A stretch of DNA of 64,000 nt from Oscillospiraceae bacterium (GCA_017469115.1 JAFUGY010000029.1:1-64000), one strand, 5' to 3'. Positions 50,178 through 60,215 are shown, counted from the stretch's first letter. Program-made: numbers and translations. The notes: a model not told the origin generated them from the sequence alone.

Positions 50178-52145
50178 TCAGACATCAAGGTTAACGACAT
50201 ATTTTGCATTTTCTTCGATCCATTCCCGGCGCGGTTCCACTTCTTCTCCCATCAGCACGGTAAAGACCTGATCTGCCTCAATGGCATCGTTGAGAGTAAT
50301 CCTGCGAAGAGAACGCCGTTCGGGATCCATTGTCGTTTCCCAAAGCTCATGGGGATCCATTTCACCGAGACCTTTAAAGCGTGAAATGTCAATTTTCTGA
50401 TTCGGATTATCTCCGCGCATTTCGGAAGAAATTCTGTCACGCTCGTCATCGGAATAGGCAACACGCTGCTGTTTTCCGCGTGTCAGCTTATAGAGAGGGG
50501 GAACTGCAGAATAGACATATCCGCATTCAATGAGCGGACGCATATAACGGAAGAAAAAGGTGAGCAGGAGCGTACGAATGTGAGAACCGTCAACATCGGC
50601 ATCGGCCATGATGATGATTTTATGATAACGGAGCTTTTCCATGTTAAACTCCTCTCCGATTCCTGCACCAAGTGCAACAATCAGAGGATAGAGTTTGTCA
50701 TTACCGTAGATTTTGTCTGCTCTGGCTTTTTCCACATTGAGCATTTTACCCCACATGGCAAGAATTGCCTGGAAACGGCTGTCTCTGCCCTGGATGGCAG
50801 AACCTGCAGCAGAATCGCCCTCCACAATATAGATTTCACAGAGAGAGGGATCTTTTTCATTGCAGTCCTGCAATTTATCCGGCATCTGTCCGCTTTCCAG
50901 CCCTGTTTTCCGGCGGACGGATTCTTTTGCTTTTCTGGCCGCTTCACGGGCGCGGCTGGCCATCATGGCCTTTTCCAGAATGGCTTTGGCTACAGCAGGA
51001 TGTTCTTCCAGAAATTCACTCAGCTGTTCACCGACAAGCCCGTTCACCAGAGCACGGACATAGGCATTGCCCAGCTTTTGCTTCGTCTGCCCTTCAAACT
51101 GCGGCTCCGGAAGTTTGACGGAAATGACAACGGCAATTCCTTCCAGAACATCGTCGCCGGAGAGCTTATCGGCATCTGTCTTGATGATGTTATTCTTTTT
51201 CCCGTAATCGTTGATAACGCGGGTCAAAGCGGTTTTGAATCCGGTTTCATGCATGCCGCCTTCCGGCGTATTCACATCGTTGGCAAAAGAGATCATCTGG
51301 GTTGTATAACCATCGTTATACTGGAAAGCCACTTCGGCGAAAGTATCGTCCTTCTCGCCGCCGATATAGATGATGTTTTCTGTCAGCGGTGTCTTATTCT
51401 TATTCAGGAACGAAACATATTCCCGTATTCCGCCTTCATAGCAAAGAACATCGCGGTGTGTTTCTTCATCCCTTTTCTTTTCCGGACACCATTCTTCCTC
51501 CGGGCGGGTATCTTCGATGGTGATGGTAACGCCTGCGTTGAGAAACGCCTGCTGCTGCATTCTGGTGTGCAGAATGTCATAATTATAAACGAGCTCATCG
51601 AAGATTTCGCTGTCCGGTTTAAAACGGACCGTCGTCCCTCTTTTGTCTGTTGTCCCGATCACGGTAATCGGCTGTGTGATTTCTCCTCTGGAAAAAGCCA
51701 TCTGATGAGTTTTTCCGTCACGGTAGACCTGAACCTCCAGCCATTCCGAAAGTGCATTCACAACGGAAGCTCCGACACCGTGGAGACCGCCGGAAACTTT
51801 ATATCCTCCGCCGCCGAATTTTCCGCCGGCATGAAGGACGGTAAATACGACTTCCAAAGCGGACTTTCCGGTCTGTTCCTGAGTATCAACCGGGATTCCG
51901 CGACCGTTGTCGCTGACAGATATGATATTTCCGGGTTCTATGGTGACTTCGATATGAGAGCAATATCCTGCAAGGGCTTCATCAATGGAGTTGTCCACAA
52001 TTTCATATACAAGATGATGAAGACCGGAAGATGACGTAGAGCCGATATACATACCGGGGCGTTTTCTGACCGCTTCAAGCCCTTCCAGAACCTGAATTTG
52101 ACCGGCATCATATTCCTGCGTTACTTTTTCAATGTTCTCTGCCAT
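50178..52145 (-). CDS. gyrB: DNA gyrase subunit B
   Basis: 655 residues. GHKL ATPase motifs [56 protein letters not shown] and [13 protein letters not shown]-terminal [11 protein letters not shown] motif. Its length is close to the Bacillus type (about 640), without the insertion of proteobacterial GyrB. Located between remB and gyrA in the classic order. Confidence 0.97.
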   Translation of the reverse strand: MAENIEKVTQEYDAGQIQVLEGLEAVRKRPGMYIGSTSSSGLHHLVYEIVDNSIDEALAGYCSHIEVTIEPGNIISVSDNGRGIPVDTQEQTGKSALEVVFTVLHAGGKFGGGGYKVSGGLHGVGASVVNALSEWLEVQVYRDGKTHQMAFSRGEITQPITVIGTTDKRGTTVRFKPDSEIFDELVYNYDILHTRMQQQAFLNAGVTITIEDTRPEEEWCPEKKRDEETHRDVLCYEGGIREYVSFLNKNKTPLTENIIYIGGEKDDTFAEVAFQYNDGYTTQMISFANDVNTPEGGMHETGFKTALTRVINDYGKKNNIIKTDADKLSGDDVLEGIAVVISVKLPEPQFEGQTKQKLGNAYVRALVNGLVGEQLSEFLEEHPAVAKAILEKAMMASRAREAARKAKESVRRKTGLESGQMPDKLQDCNEKDPSLCEIYIVEGDSAAGSAIQGRDSRFQAILAMWGKMLNVEKARADKIYGNDKLYPLIVALGAGIGEEFNMEKLRYHKIIIMADADVDGSHIRTLLLTFFFRYMRPLIECGYVYSAVPPLYKLTRGKQQRVAYSDDERDRISSEMRGDNPNQKIDISRFKGLGEMDPHELWETTMDPERRSLRRITLNDAIEADQVFTVLMGEEVEPRREWIEENAKYVVNLDV

Positions 52146-52166
52146 AAATAATGTTCCTTTTTCTCT

Positions 52167-52412
52167 TTACAGTAATCTCTTTACAAGGGTGGCTGTCGCC
52201 ATCTGGCTTAAATAAACCGTATTCCGATCTTTTTCTTTGCAAATGACAAAAGATTTCGGAATATCGTCTGCTGTATTTTCAACAGCACCGGATTTTTCCG
52301 CTTTTCTTAAAAATTGTCTTGTCAAATGAGACTGGGAAGTGATATCAAGATCAAAAATAGCGACAATGTCATTTGAAAAGACAGACTTTTCCTTTCCAAA
52401 GGCTACGTACAT
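52167..52412 (-). CDS. remB: RemB/YaaB-like small protein (DUF370 relative)
   Basis: 81 residues, MYVAFGKEKSVFSNDIVAIF at the N-terminus with DLDITSQSHLTRQFLRKAEK. The size and position between recF and gyrB match B. subtilis remB (yaaB), a regulator-type protein of matrix genes related to RemA. Its start overlaps the recF stop by 10 bases. Confidence 0.8.
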   Translation of the reverse strand: MYVAFGKEKSVFSNDIVAIFDLDITSQSHLTRQFLRKAEKSGAVENTADDIPKSFVICKEKDRNTVYLSQMATATLVKRLL

Positions 52413-53512
52413 GACTTCACCCTGCCTTTTTCAACATAAATCACTTTCCCGCCCGTTCTGCCGGAAATCCCCTCATCTTCACAGCAGGTAATCAACGTCT
52501 GCCCTCCGCCGATCCGATTGAGGATAAATTCCTGTCGTTTTCGATCAAGTTCCGATAATACATCATCCAGAAGCAGGATCGGATACTCCCCTGTTTCCGA
52601 AAGCAGAATCTCACGTTCAGCAAGTTTAATGGAAAGCGCAGCTGTTCTCGCCTGACCCTGCGATGCAAAATTTCTGGCGGAATTTCCGTTGATCATAATT
52701 TCCAGATCATCTTTGTGGATTCCCGTGAGACACTGTCCGCTTTCAATTTCCGCCCGACGGTGCTTTTCCTGATGATCACAGATTTCATAGTATATTTCTT
52801 TTTCCGATGAAAAGGGATTTGTTACCGTACTGACCGTCTGATAATGAAGGTCAAGTTTCTCACCGTCTCCCGAAAAGTCCCGGTGAATGGGAGCAGAAGC
52901 TTCCCGGAGACGGGCTGTATAAGCCGCTCTGTAACGGATCAGACGGGCTGAGCAACGGCACATTCCTTCTGAAAATTCATCAAGCGTATCCAGAAGAGAA
53001 GGCTTTTCGTGCCAATCTTTTAAAATTCTTGTCTTGTGTTCAAAAAGACGATTGTACTCTGTCAGAATTTCGTTATACTGCGGACGTATCTGTCCGATTG
53101 CGGAATCCAGAAGCCTTCTTCTGACGGCAGCTCCTTCTTTGATCAGATTTAAATCATCCGGACAGAATAAAACAACATTCAGCGTCTGAGAAAGCTCATT
53201 AGCCGATTTTTTTACGCCGTTTACAAGGATCTTTTTCGGATTTCCAGGGCGAATTTGAATGTTAACCGTCTGTTCCCGGCCGTGGCTGGTTAGATCGGCA
53301 AGAATATCCGTAGAGGAGTATTGGAAATTGACCAACTCTTTATCAAATCGTGTCCGAAAACTTCTTCCGTAAGCAAGCATAAAGACAGATTCAATCAGAT
53401 TTGTCTTCCCCTGCGCATTGCTGCCGTAAATAACGTTTGTCTCGCCGTTAAAGTCAATGGTCTCCCACTCGTAATTTCGAAAACCCGTGAGAGCTATCCT
53501 GTTAACTTTCAT
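52403..53512 (-). CDS. recF: DNA replication and repair protein RecF
   Basis: 369 residues. Walker A IYGSNAQGKTNLIESVFML, signature and Walker B FASQGQARTAALSIKLAERE and ILLLDDVLSELDRKRQ, all typical of RecF, the SMC-like ATPase that loads RecA at gaps with RecO and RecR. Starts inside yaaA (11-base overlap). Confidence 0.95.
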   Translation of the reverse strand: MKVNRIALTGFRNYEWETIDFNGETNVIYGSNAQGKTNLIESVFMLAYGRSFRTRFDKELVNFQYSSTDILADLTSHGREQTVNIQIRPGNPKKILVNGVKKSANELSQTLNVVLFCPDDLNLIKEGAAVRRRLLDSAIGQIRPQYNEILTEYNRLFEHKTRILKDWHEKPSLLDTLDEFSEGMCRCSARLIRYRAAYTARLREASAPIHRDFSGDGEKLDLHYQTVSTVTNPFSSEKEIYYEICDHQEKHRRAEIESGQCLTGIHKDDLEIMINGNSARNFASQGQARTAALSIKLAEREILLSETGEYPILLLDDVLSELDRKRQEFILNRIGGGQTLITCCEDEGISGRTGGKVIYVEKGRVKSCT

Positions 53513-53717
53513 GAATCACTCTTATTTTTTGATCCTGAACCGTTATAATATCTCCGGGAAAACACTTTTTTCCGCGCATGGTACAGACTTCACCGTTGAC
53601 GAAAACAATTCCCTCTCCGATCATCTGTTTTGCCTCTCCGCCCGTTCCGGCAAGAGCGGAAAATTTCAACAGGGCATCCAGCTTAATGAAATCCGTTGTG
53701 ATATTAATCTCTTCCAT
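53502..53717 (-). CDS. yaaA: S4-domain RNA-binding protein YaaA (RlbA)
   Basis: 71 residues with the S4 fold: FIKLDALLKFSALAGTGGEA, KQMIGEGIVFVNGEVCTMRG and DIITVQDQKIRV. It is the small S4 protein always found between dnaN and recF in Firmicutes and linked to ribosome assembly. Its stop overlaps the start of recF. Confidence 0.93.
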   Translation of the reverse strand: MEEINITTDFIKLDALLKFSALAGTGGEAKQMIGEGIVFVNGEVCTMRGKKCFPGDIITVQDQKIRVIHES

Positions 53718-53733
53718 AAAATCAATCTTCCTT

Positions 53734-54840
53734 TCAGGTATGGAGACGAACCGGAAGAATCATATAGGTAAAATTTTCCGTACCGTCTGCTGCCTTGATG
53801 ATGCAGGGAGAAGAAGGCGTATTAAGACAGAACAGAATTTCATTTTTTTCTGCCGCTTTCAGTGCATCCAGCAGATACTTATCATTAAATCCGATTTCAA
53901 TTCCCTCTCCGCTTCCTTCACAAAGACAGATATCCTCTGCCTTTCCTACAGGGGTGACACACTTGCAGTCGATTGTTCCTTCTTCAAACCGCATCCGAAC
54001 AGGGCTCCCTGTCTTATCGCTTAAAACAAGGGAAACTCGATCGATTGCAGAAAGGATTTCCTGACGGTCGACTTTGATGATGAAGCGGAAATTCTCCGGG
54101 ACGGATTTTCTGTGATTTAGAAAATCACCTTCCAGCCGCCTTGTAATGACGACGGTAGACCCCATCGTAAAGGAAATATGCTTTTCCCCTACGGAAATAA
54201 CTGCCGGATCTTCATCGGATTCACAGATCTTTTCGATATCCGATAAGGCAAAACCGGGAACTACGAAGCTGCAGTTTTCAAGCCTGGAGCTTTCTATTTT
54301 TTCAATTCTTCTGGCAAGCCTGTATCCGTCAACGGAAACAAGAGTCAGCTCATCCTCTTCAATTTCAAAGAGGGTTCCTGTATAGATCGGGCGAATTTCT
54401 TCTTTGGAAACGGCAAAAAGGGATCTGTTGATCATATTGGCAAGAACGTTCTGCGGAATTTCGATTTTTTTGATCTCGTTGAATTGCGGCATCTCCGGAT
54501 AGTCACTGAAATCGAGACCGGAGATATTGTATTCACTCTTTCCGCATTTTACATTGATGTTATTGTTGTCGTCACAGACAATGGTGATCATACCGTCCGG
54601 GAGACGGCGAATCAACTCAGCGAAGAATCTGGCATTTACAACCATGATGCCGGGTTCCTCTATCTCTGCTTCCACGGTAGAATAAATTGCTTTTTTCAGA
54701 TCGTATCCCGTTATTGTAAGGGAGGTACCGGCTTCTATCATCAGGCCTTCAAGGGCTGTAATCGGGCTTTTGGAGGGTACTGCTCTTGAAGAAATCAGCA
54801 CAGCGTTTTGAAGAACGGATTTTTCAATGATAAATTTCAT
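53734..54840 (-). CDS. dnaN: DNA polymerase III beta subunit (sliding clamp)
   Basis: 368 residues from ATG 54840 (MKFIIEKSVLQNAVLISSRA), preferred over upstream ATG 54939 because clamp proteins start exactly here. Three tandem clamp domains; FFAELIRRLPDGMITIVCDD, YTGTLFEIEEDELTLVSVDG YRLARR-type central domain and the C-terminal FTYMILPVRL motif are present. Essential processivity clamp. Confidence 0.97.
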   Translation of the reverse strand: MKFIIEKSVLQNAVLISSRAVPSKSPITALEGLMIEAGTSLTITGYDLKKAIYSTVEAEIEEPGIMVVNARFFAELIRRLPDGMITIVCDDNNNINVKCGKSEYNISGLDFSDYPEMPQFNEIKKIEIPQNVLANMINRSLFAVSKEEIRPIYTGTLFEIEEDELTLVSVDGYRLARRIEKIESSRLENCSFVVPGFALSDIEKICESDEDPAVISVGEKHISFTMGSTVVITRRLEGDFLNHRKSVPENFRFIIKVDRQEILSAIDRVSLVLSDKTGSPVRMRFEEGTIDCKCVTPVGKAEDICLCEGSGEGIEIGFNDKYLLDALKAAEKNEILFCLNTPSSPCIIKAADGTENFTYMILPVRLHT

Positions 54841-55070
54841 AAGATGTTCTCCTGATTTTTTATTATAAATAATATATTTATATTTATTTAGTAGTGTTCG
54901 TAGTAGAAAGAAAAAATGTGGAAAAACGGCAAAAGACAAGGAAACAAGGCAAGAGTTTCCGTTGAAAACTTTTCAAAAGAAAAGTGGAAAACATTTGAAA
55001 AATACGATAAAAAGTTTTCAACAGACAGAAGTAGAATTTTCAACACTTAAAATGTGGAAAAAGAAGAACA
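54841..55070. other. Candidate chromosome origin region between dnaA and dnaN
   Basis: 230 AT-rich bases without a gene. TGTGGAAAA, the complement of the DnaA-box variant TTTTCCACA, occurs at 54917-54925 and 55053-55061, with AGTGGAAAA at 54983-54991. The dnaA-dnaN gap is the usual oriC site in this phylum. No TTATCCACA consensus box is present, so the assignment is moderate. Confidence 0.6.
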
Positions 55071-56393
55071 TCAGACGGAATTGATATTGGAACTGATATC
55101 ACGGATTTTTGCAGCCATCGCGGGATCTGTTTTCAGCAGGTCTTCGATTTTACGGATGGAAGAAAGGACGGTTGCATGATTTCGGTTGGTAAACTGTTCT
55201 CCGATTTCCTTCAAAGAAAGGTTGGTGAGTGATCTCATAAGATACATCGCTACCTGCCTTGCTTCTGCCGGTTGTTTGGAGCGATTCTGGCCGCGGATTT
55301 CTTCTTCGCTGATTGAGTAATAACGGCTGGTTTCTCTCATGATTTTATCCGGTTTCGGAATATCATTTCCGGTACGTACCACGTCTTCAATGGCTCTTTT
55401 CACAGATTCCGTTGTAATGACTTCATTGAGAATTTCTTTGTAGGCAGTCAGTTTTTTGATGACGCCTTCCAGTTGACGGATATTTGCCGTAATATTGTTT
55501 GCTATATACGAAACGGCATCTTCTGAGAGAATTAAACCGAGTTGTGCGGCTTTGTTTCGGATGATGACCATTCTTGTTTCGAGATCAGGAGGCTGAACAT
55601 CTGCCATGACACCTCCTTCAAATCTGGTCCGCAGCCTGTCATCCAGAAGAGACATTTCAAGGGGCGGCCTGTCGGAAGTGATAACAATCTGGTTTCCTGA
55701 CTCGTAAATGGAATTGAAAGTGTGGAAAAATTCTTCCTGAATGGACTGCTTTCCCGCGATAAACTGAATATCGTCCACCAGAAAGAGGTCAACTTTTCGA
55801 AATTCTTCCCGGAATTCCTGCATTTTTTTGTTCTGGAGTGAATTGATCATGCGATTGGTAAAGTCGTCACCTTTCACATAAGCAATTCTTTTTTTCGGAA
55901 ACTGTTCGTTAATAGATTGACCGATTGCAAAGAGAAGATGCGTTTTTCCAAGACCGGAATTTCCGTAAATAAACAACGGATTATAATCCTGGCCGCCCGG
56001 ATGCTCCGCTACGGCTTTTGCCGCAGCATATGCAAAACGATTGGAATTGCCGACGATAAATCGGTCGAATGTAAAACCCTGCATTTCCGGGAGCATATCG
56101 TTTTTGGAAGAGGGTTCTTTCGTCTCCAGATAATCCTGTAAGCCGTCTTCTCCGGCGAGGATGGTAATTTCACAGTCACTGGAAAAAATGTCATACAGGG
56201 CTTCTTTGATCACGTTGCTGAAGCGACTGACGAGAATACTTTGCGTAAAATCATTCTGTGCGCAAAGAATCAACCTGCTGTTGTCCCAATCGACGGGTTT
56301 GCATTCAGAAAACCAGGTTTGTATTGCAGTTGGAGTAAGCTTCTTTGAAAGAATTTTCAGAATTTCATTCCAAATATCCTGGACTGAGTTCAT
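55071..56393 (-). CDS. dnaA: Chromosomal replication initiator DnaA
   Basis: 440 residues. N-terminal domain (WNEILKILSKKLTPTAIQTW), AAA+ Walker A IYGNSGLGKTHLLFAIG, Walker B VDLFLVDDIQFI, sensor 2 region, and domain IV DnaA-box motif NRNHATVLSSIRKIEDLL. Initiates replication at oriC. The following gap to serS (56394-56571) is AT-rich and holds only the dnaA promoter region. Confidence 0.97.
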   Translation of the reverse strand: MNSVQDIWNEILKILSKKLTPTAIQTWFSECKPVDWDNSRLILCAQNDFTQSILVSRFSNVIKEALYDIFSSDCEITILAGEDGLQDYLETKEPSSKNDMLPEMQGFTFDRFIVGNSNRFAYAAAKAVAEHPGGQDYNPLFIYGNSGLGKTHLLFAIGQSINEQFPKKRIAYVKGDDFTNRMINSLQNKKMQEFREEFRKVDLFLVDDIQFIAGKQSIQEEFFHTFNSIYESGNQIVITSDRPPLEMSLLDDRLRTRFEGGVMADVQPPDLETRMVIIRNKAAQLGLILSEDAVSYIANNITANIRQLEGVIKKLTAYKEILNEVITTESVKRAIEDVVRTGNDIPKPDKIMRETSRYYSISEEEIRGQNRSKQPAEARQVAMYLMRSLTNLSLKEIGEQFTNRNHATVLSSIRKIEDLLKTDPAMAAKIRDISSNINSV

Positions 56394-56571
56394 AGGAAAA
56401 TACTCCTTTTATACAGTTTCCGATAACTAATCTATTATAGCAAAAGAATGCTTCTGTTGCAAGATTAAATATAATAATGTAGGAAAATAGAAAAGAAAAG
56501 ATAAAAATAAACAACAGTTGAAAAAATCGGCAGAGAATACACTCTGCCGAATAGGATTGCAAGAATCGTTT

Positions 56572-57891
56572 TTATTTTTTTGGAACGAGGATTTTTGTAC
56601 CGCCCATATAAGGCTGAAGGACTTCCGGTATGGTTACGGAACCGTCTGCCTGCAGATGATTTTCCAGAAGTGCGATCAGCATTCTGGGAGGAGCTACAAC
56701 AGTATTATTCAGTGTATGTGGCAGGTACATTTTTCCATCTTCTCCTCTGACACGGATTTTCAGGCGGCGGGCCTGTGCATCTCCGAGATTGGAGCAGGAA
56801 CAGACTTCGAAATACTTCTGCTGTCTGGGGGACCATGCTTCGATATCACAGGATTTTACTTTGAGATCTGCCAGATCGCCGGAGCAGCATTCCAGCTGTC
56901 TGACCGGAATCTCCATACTGCGGAACAGCTCAACGGAGAATCGCCACATTTTTTCATACCAGGCCATGGAATCTTCCGGCTTGCAGACAACGATCATTTC
57001 CTGCTTTTCAAACTGATGGATACGGTATACTCCTCTTTCCTCAATTCCGTGTGCGCCTTTTTCTTTCCGGAAGCAGGGAGAATAGCTGGTCAGGGTTTGC
57101 GGCAGGGATTCTTCCGGTAAAATCTGATCGATAAATTTGCCGATCATGGAATGTTCTGAAGTACCGATCAGATAAAGATCTTCTCCTTCAATTTTGTACA
57201 TCATGGCTTCCATATCTGTCTGGCTCATAACACCTTCGACAACATTGCCATGAATCATAAAGGGAGGAATGCAATAGATAAATCCCTTTTGGATCATAAA
57301 ATCACGTGCGTAAGCAAGAACGGCGGAATGAAGTCTTGCCACATCACCCATCAGATAATAAAAACCATTGCCGGAAACTCTGCCTGCAGCATCCATATCA
57401 ATGCCGTTGAGGCTTTCCATAATCTGAGTGTGGTAGGGTATTTCAAAATCAGGAACAATTGGATCTCCAAAACGCTCTACTTCCACGTTGGCGCTGTCAT
57501 CAGGCCCGATCGGAACGGAAGGATCGATAATATTCGGAATAACGAGCATGATGGAGTGAATCCGCTCTGCGTATTCTTTTTCCTTCTTTTCAAGATCTTC
57601 CAGCGTTTCGTTATTGGCTTTTACTTTTGCCATGTTCTCATCGATCTGGGCCTGAAGAGAAGCCTTCTCCTCTTCCGTAGCTTTTTTCATCCGACCGAAG
57701 AGAGGTCCGTTTGCCTTGCTGAGGGCATTGTTCTGTGCACGGAGATCGCTGGCCTTTGTGATCGCAGCTCTGTTCTCCACGTCCAGCTGAATCACTTCAT
57801 CTACCAGAGGGAGTTTTGCATCCTGGTATTTTTTTCTGATGTTTTCTTTTACGATTTCAGGGTTTTCTCTGATAAATTTAATATCGAGCAT
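56572..57891 (-). CDS. serS: Seryl-tRNA synthetase, divergent clade
   Basis: 439 residues. N-terminal coiled coil (KASDLRAQNNALSKANGPLF onward) then class II core with motif 2 FRKEKGAHGIEERGVYRIHQ. The tail is atypical: CCSGDLADLKVKSCDIEAW, SPRQQKYFEVCSCSNLGDAQ and motif 3 LNNTVVAPPRMLIALLEN replace the common VNICTGDLG...LNGSGLAVGR forms. This suggests the alternative SerRS clade found in Clostridia. It charges tRNA-Ser with serine. It lies between dnaA and parB; no T-box was seen upstream. Confidence 0.92.
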   Translation of the reverse strand: MLDIKFIRENPEIVKENIRKKYQDAKLPLVDEVIQLDVENRAAITKASDLRAQNNALSKANGPLFGRMKKATEEEKASLQAQIDENMAKVKANNETLEDLEKKEKEYAERIHSIMLVIPNIIDPSVPIGPDDSANVEVERFGDPIVPDFEIPYHTQIMESLNGIDMDAAGRVSGNGFYYLMGDVARLHSAVLAYARDFMIQKGFIYCIPPFMIHGNVVEGVMSQTDMEAMMYKIEGEDLYLIGTSEHSMIGKFIDQILPEESLPQTLTSYSPCFRKEKGAHGIEERGVYRIHQFEKQEMIVVCKPEDSMAWYEKMWRFSVELFRSMEIPVRQLECCSGDLADLKVKSCDIEAWSPRQQKYFEVCSCSNLGDAQARRLKIRVRGEDGKMYLPHTLNNTVVAPPRMLIALLENHLQADGSVTIPEVLQPYMGGTKILVPKK

Positions 57892-57924
57892 TCTATTTTC
57901 CTCTTTCTAATAAATTACAAAATA

Positions 57925-58800
57925 CTATAAAGAATTCAACAGGGAAAGCAACGCTTCCCGATCATCGGCATTATAATATTCCAGTTCAATTTTGCCGAGA
58001 TTGTTTTTTCCTTCGATCAGGCGAACTTTTCTTCCAAGTTTTTTTGTCAGGAGAGTAGATACTTCTTTTGCATAATCAATCTGCTCCGGATCAGAAGAAT
58101 CAGAATTTTGTTCCTCCTTGGAAGCAAGACTTTGTTTTAATACTTTGGAAGCAAGAGATTCCGCTTTTCTGACTGAAAGAGCCTTTGCCATGATTTCTTT
58201 TGCGGCTGTCAACTGAATTTCAGCATCCTGTAAAGGAAGGAGTGCTCTTGCATGACCGGCAGAGAGGTCTCCCGTTTCAACAAGGTGCAGAACATCGGGT
58301 GAAAGAGAGAGCAAACGGAGCGCATTTGTGACGGCCGGACGGGATTTTCCGACGCTTTTTGCAGCTTCTTCCTGTGTTAATCCAAAATCTTCAATCAGTG
58401 TTTTATAGCCCTTTGCTTCTTCAATCGGATTTAGGTCCTCCCGCTGCAGGTTTTCTACAAGGGCGAGTTCCGCGGTGGTGCGATCATCCGCTTCTATAAT
58501 GCGAACCGGAACCTCTGTCAACCCTGCAAGACGTGAAGCTCTCCAGCGTCTTTCTCCGGCGATAATCTGATAATAACCGGAATCCAAAAGGCGCACGGTA
58601 ATCGGCTGCAGAACTCCGTATCGGGAAATGGAATCGGCCAGATTCTGAAGAGATTCTTCATCAAAAACATCTCTCGGCTGTTCCTCTCTCGGTTCAATTC
58701 TGGAGAGGGACAGGGTTGTCATCTCTTCAGCACCCGGAGAAAGATCACCAAACAGGGCGCTTAATCCTGTCCCTAACACTTTTCTTTCTTTTTGTGCCAT
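57925..58800 (-). CDS. parB: Chromosome partitioning protein ParB (Spo0J)
   Basis: 291 residues. ParB N-terminal CTPase/nuclease-like boxes RIEPREEQPRDVFDEESLQN and YYQIIAGERRWRASRLAGL, followed by ENLQREDLNPIEEAKGYKTL, HTH GLTQEEAAKSVGKSRPAVTNALRLL and a C-terminal dimerisation region. Binds the parS sites at 59673 and 59753 and loads SMC. Follows parA by 12 bases. Confidence 0.95.
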   Translation of the reverse strand: MAQKERKVLGTGLSALFGDLSPGAEEMTTLSLSRIEPREEQPRDVFDEESLQNLADSISRYGVLQPITVRLLDSGYYQIIAGERRWRASRLAGLTEVPVRIIEADDRTTAELALVENLQREDLNPIEEAKGYKTLIEDFGLTQEEAAKSVGKSRPAVTNALRLLSLSPDVLHLVETGDLSAGHARALLPLQDAEIQLTAAKEIMAKALSVRKAESLASKVLKQSLASKEEQNSDSSDPEQIDYAKEVSTLLTKKLGRKVRLIEGKNNLGKIELEYYNADDREALLSLLNSL

Positions 58801-58812
58801 AGTCGTTCCTTC

Positions 58813-59568
58813 TTATTTGTTTTTTTGCAGAAATTCTTCTGCAAGAGACATATATCCTTTGCTGCCGCGATTGGAAGTATCGTAAATGACGCCGGGTTTT
58901 CCATGGCTGGGTGCTTCCGAAAGGCGAACACTGCGCGGTATAACCGTGTCATAGACCTTATGCGGAAGAAAGCGTTTTAACTCATTTGCGACCTGCGTCG
59001 TCAGATTCATACGGGAGTCATACATGGTTAAAACGATTCCTTCAATTTCAAGATGCCGGTTGCTGTTTCTTTTACAGTACTTGATGCTTGTAATCAGATC
59101 AACAATTCCTTCCAGAGCGTAATATTCGCACTGCATCGGGATCAGAACACTGTCTGCTGCAACAAGAGCGTTCACGGTCAGCATTTCAAGAGAGGGAGGA
59201 CAATCAATAAAAATAAAATCGTAATCACTGTAGAGTTTTACCAAAGCGTTGTGTAATGTTTTTTCCCGGCTTTCCACCTGATCCAGTTCCAGAGAAGCCG
59301 CTGCGAGATTTCTCCCGGCAGGAATGACATCTCCAAATGAAGTGGATTGAATACAGGAAAGAACATCAGCTCCGGAAACCAGAAGTTCATACATCCCTGG
59401 GGAAGTGTTTTTATTGATTCCCATTCCGGAAGTGGCATTCCCTTGAGGATCACAATCAGCCAAAAGGACCTTTTTCTGATGAAGCGTCAGAGCTGCACAG
59501 AGATTAACGCAGGTGGTTGTTTTTCCTACCCCGCCTTTTTGATTTGCAACTGCTATAATTTTTGCCAT
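58813..59568 (-). CDS. parA: Chromosome partitioning ATPase ParA (Soj)
   Basis: 251 residues. Deviant Walker A NQKGGVGKTTTCVNLCAAL, Walker A' DCDPQGNATSGMGI, and Walker B YDFIFIDCPPSLEMLT identify a MinD/ParA-family ATPase of the Soj type. With ParB it segregates origins and regulates DnaA. First gene of the minus-strand half of the origin region. Confidence 0.95.
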   Translation of the reverse strand: MAKIIAVANQKGGVGKTTTCVNLCAALTLHQKKVLLADCDPQGNATSGMGINKNTSPGMYELLVSGADVLSCIQSTSFGDVIPAGRNLAAASLELDQVESREKTLHNALVKLYSDYDFIFIDCPPSLEMLTVNALVAADSVLIPMQCEYYALEGIVDLITSIKYCKRNSNRHLEIEGIVLTMYDSRMNLTTQVANELKRFLPHKVYDTVIPRSVRLSEAPSHGKPGVIYDTSNRGSKGYMSLAEEFLQKNK

Positions 59569-59672
59569 TGTTTTTCCTTATCAAACGAATTTTTCTGATT
59601 TCGTGCACGGAGCATTATAGCAGTTACCGGAACGGAATGCAATTGTTTTATCAGCATTCTTCTGCTATAAAT

Positions 59673-59688
59673 TGTTTCACGTGAAACA
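59673..59688. promoter_or_regulatory. parS site 1
   Basis: TGTTTCACGTGAAACA, a perfect 16-bp match to the Firmicute parS palindrome, 105 bases upstream of parA. Confidence 0.97.
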
Positions 59689-59752
59689 TTTTCCGTACAG
59701 AATTCAGAAAAGAGGATCAATCAAAAAAATCGTGTTCAGGATGAAAAAAGAA

Positions 59753-59768
59753 TGTTTCACGTGAAACA
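59753..59768. promoter_or_regulatory. parS site 2
   Basis: Second perfect copy of TGTTTCACGTGAAACA, 80 bp (centre to centre) from site 1. The pair sits where coding strand changes. Confidence 0.97.
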
Positions 59769-59783
59769 TCAACAAAAATACAA

Positions 59784-59819
59784 TATCTTGTATTATTTAA
59801 TTATATTATCTACAAGATA
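59784..59819. repeat. AT-rich inverted repeat between parS and rpsT
   Basis: TATCTTGTA (59784-59792) and TACAAGATA (59811-59819) flank an 18-base A/T-only stretch. The whole 59569-59929 gap contains no gene, only parS, this repeat and the rpsT leader. It could be a promoter control site or a strand-opening element. Confidence 0.5.
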
Positions 59820-59929
59820 AAAAAATTGCTTTTTTTTGAAGAAAAAGCTTGCTTTTTTATTCTGATTTTGCTATAATCTCTAAACGCGATGTAATTGCGC
59901 AATTTTTTAGGAGGAGGTGCAATCAGAAC

Positions 59930-60190
59930 ATGGCCAATATTAAATCTTCTGCAAAAAGAGATGAAAAGTCCAAGGAGCTGCGTGCGAAAAACCGTGCCGA
60001 AAAGACGGAGCTCAAGACCATGATGAAAAAGTTTGATGCAGCTGTGGCTGATGGTAACAAAGAGGCCGCTGCCGATGCCTATAAAGTTGCAGTTAAGACA
60101 GTTGATCGCGCTGCTGGCAAAGGGCTGTTGCATAAAAACAACGCAGCACATAAAAAGTCAGCTTTAACGCAGAAACTGAATGAAATGTAA
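59930..60190 (+). CDS. rpsT: Ribosomal protein bS20
   Basis: 86 residues from ATG 59930 with a long AGGAGGAGG site. MANIKSSAKRDEKSKELRAK, NRAEKTELKTMMKKFDAAVA, GLLHKNNAAHKKSALTQKL is a standard S20 sequence. 30S subunit component. First plus-strand gene to the right of the parS region; strong terminator follows. Confidence 0.97.
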   Translation: MANIKSSAKRDEKSKELRAKNRAEKTELKTMMKKFDAAVADGNKEAAADAYKVAVKTVDRAAGKGLLHKNNAAHKKSALTQKLNEM

Positions 60191-60215
60191 TTTCAAATCT
60201 GGTTAAGAGAAAATG

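Noticed and set aside
50580..52034. 484-codon plus-strand ORF
   Set aside because: Antisense of gyrB; codon use and composition not protein-like.
57892..57924. T-box riboswitch for serS
   Set aside because: The gap to parB is only 33 bases and lacks T-box motifs; same conclusion for the asnS leader (61148-61236).
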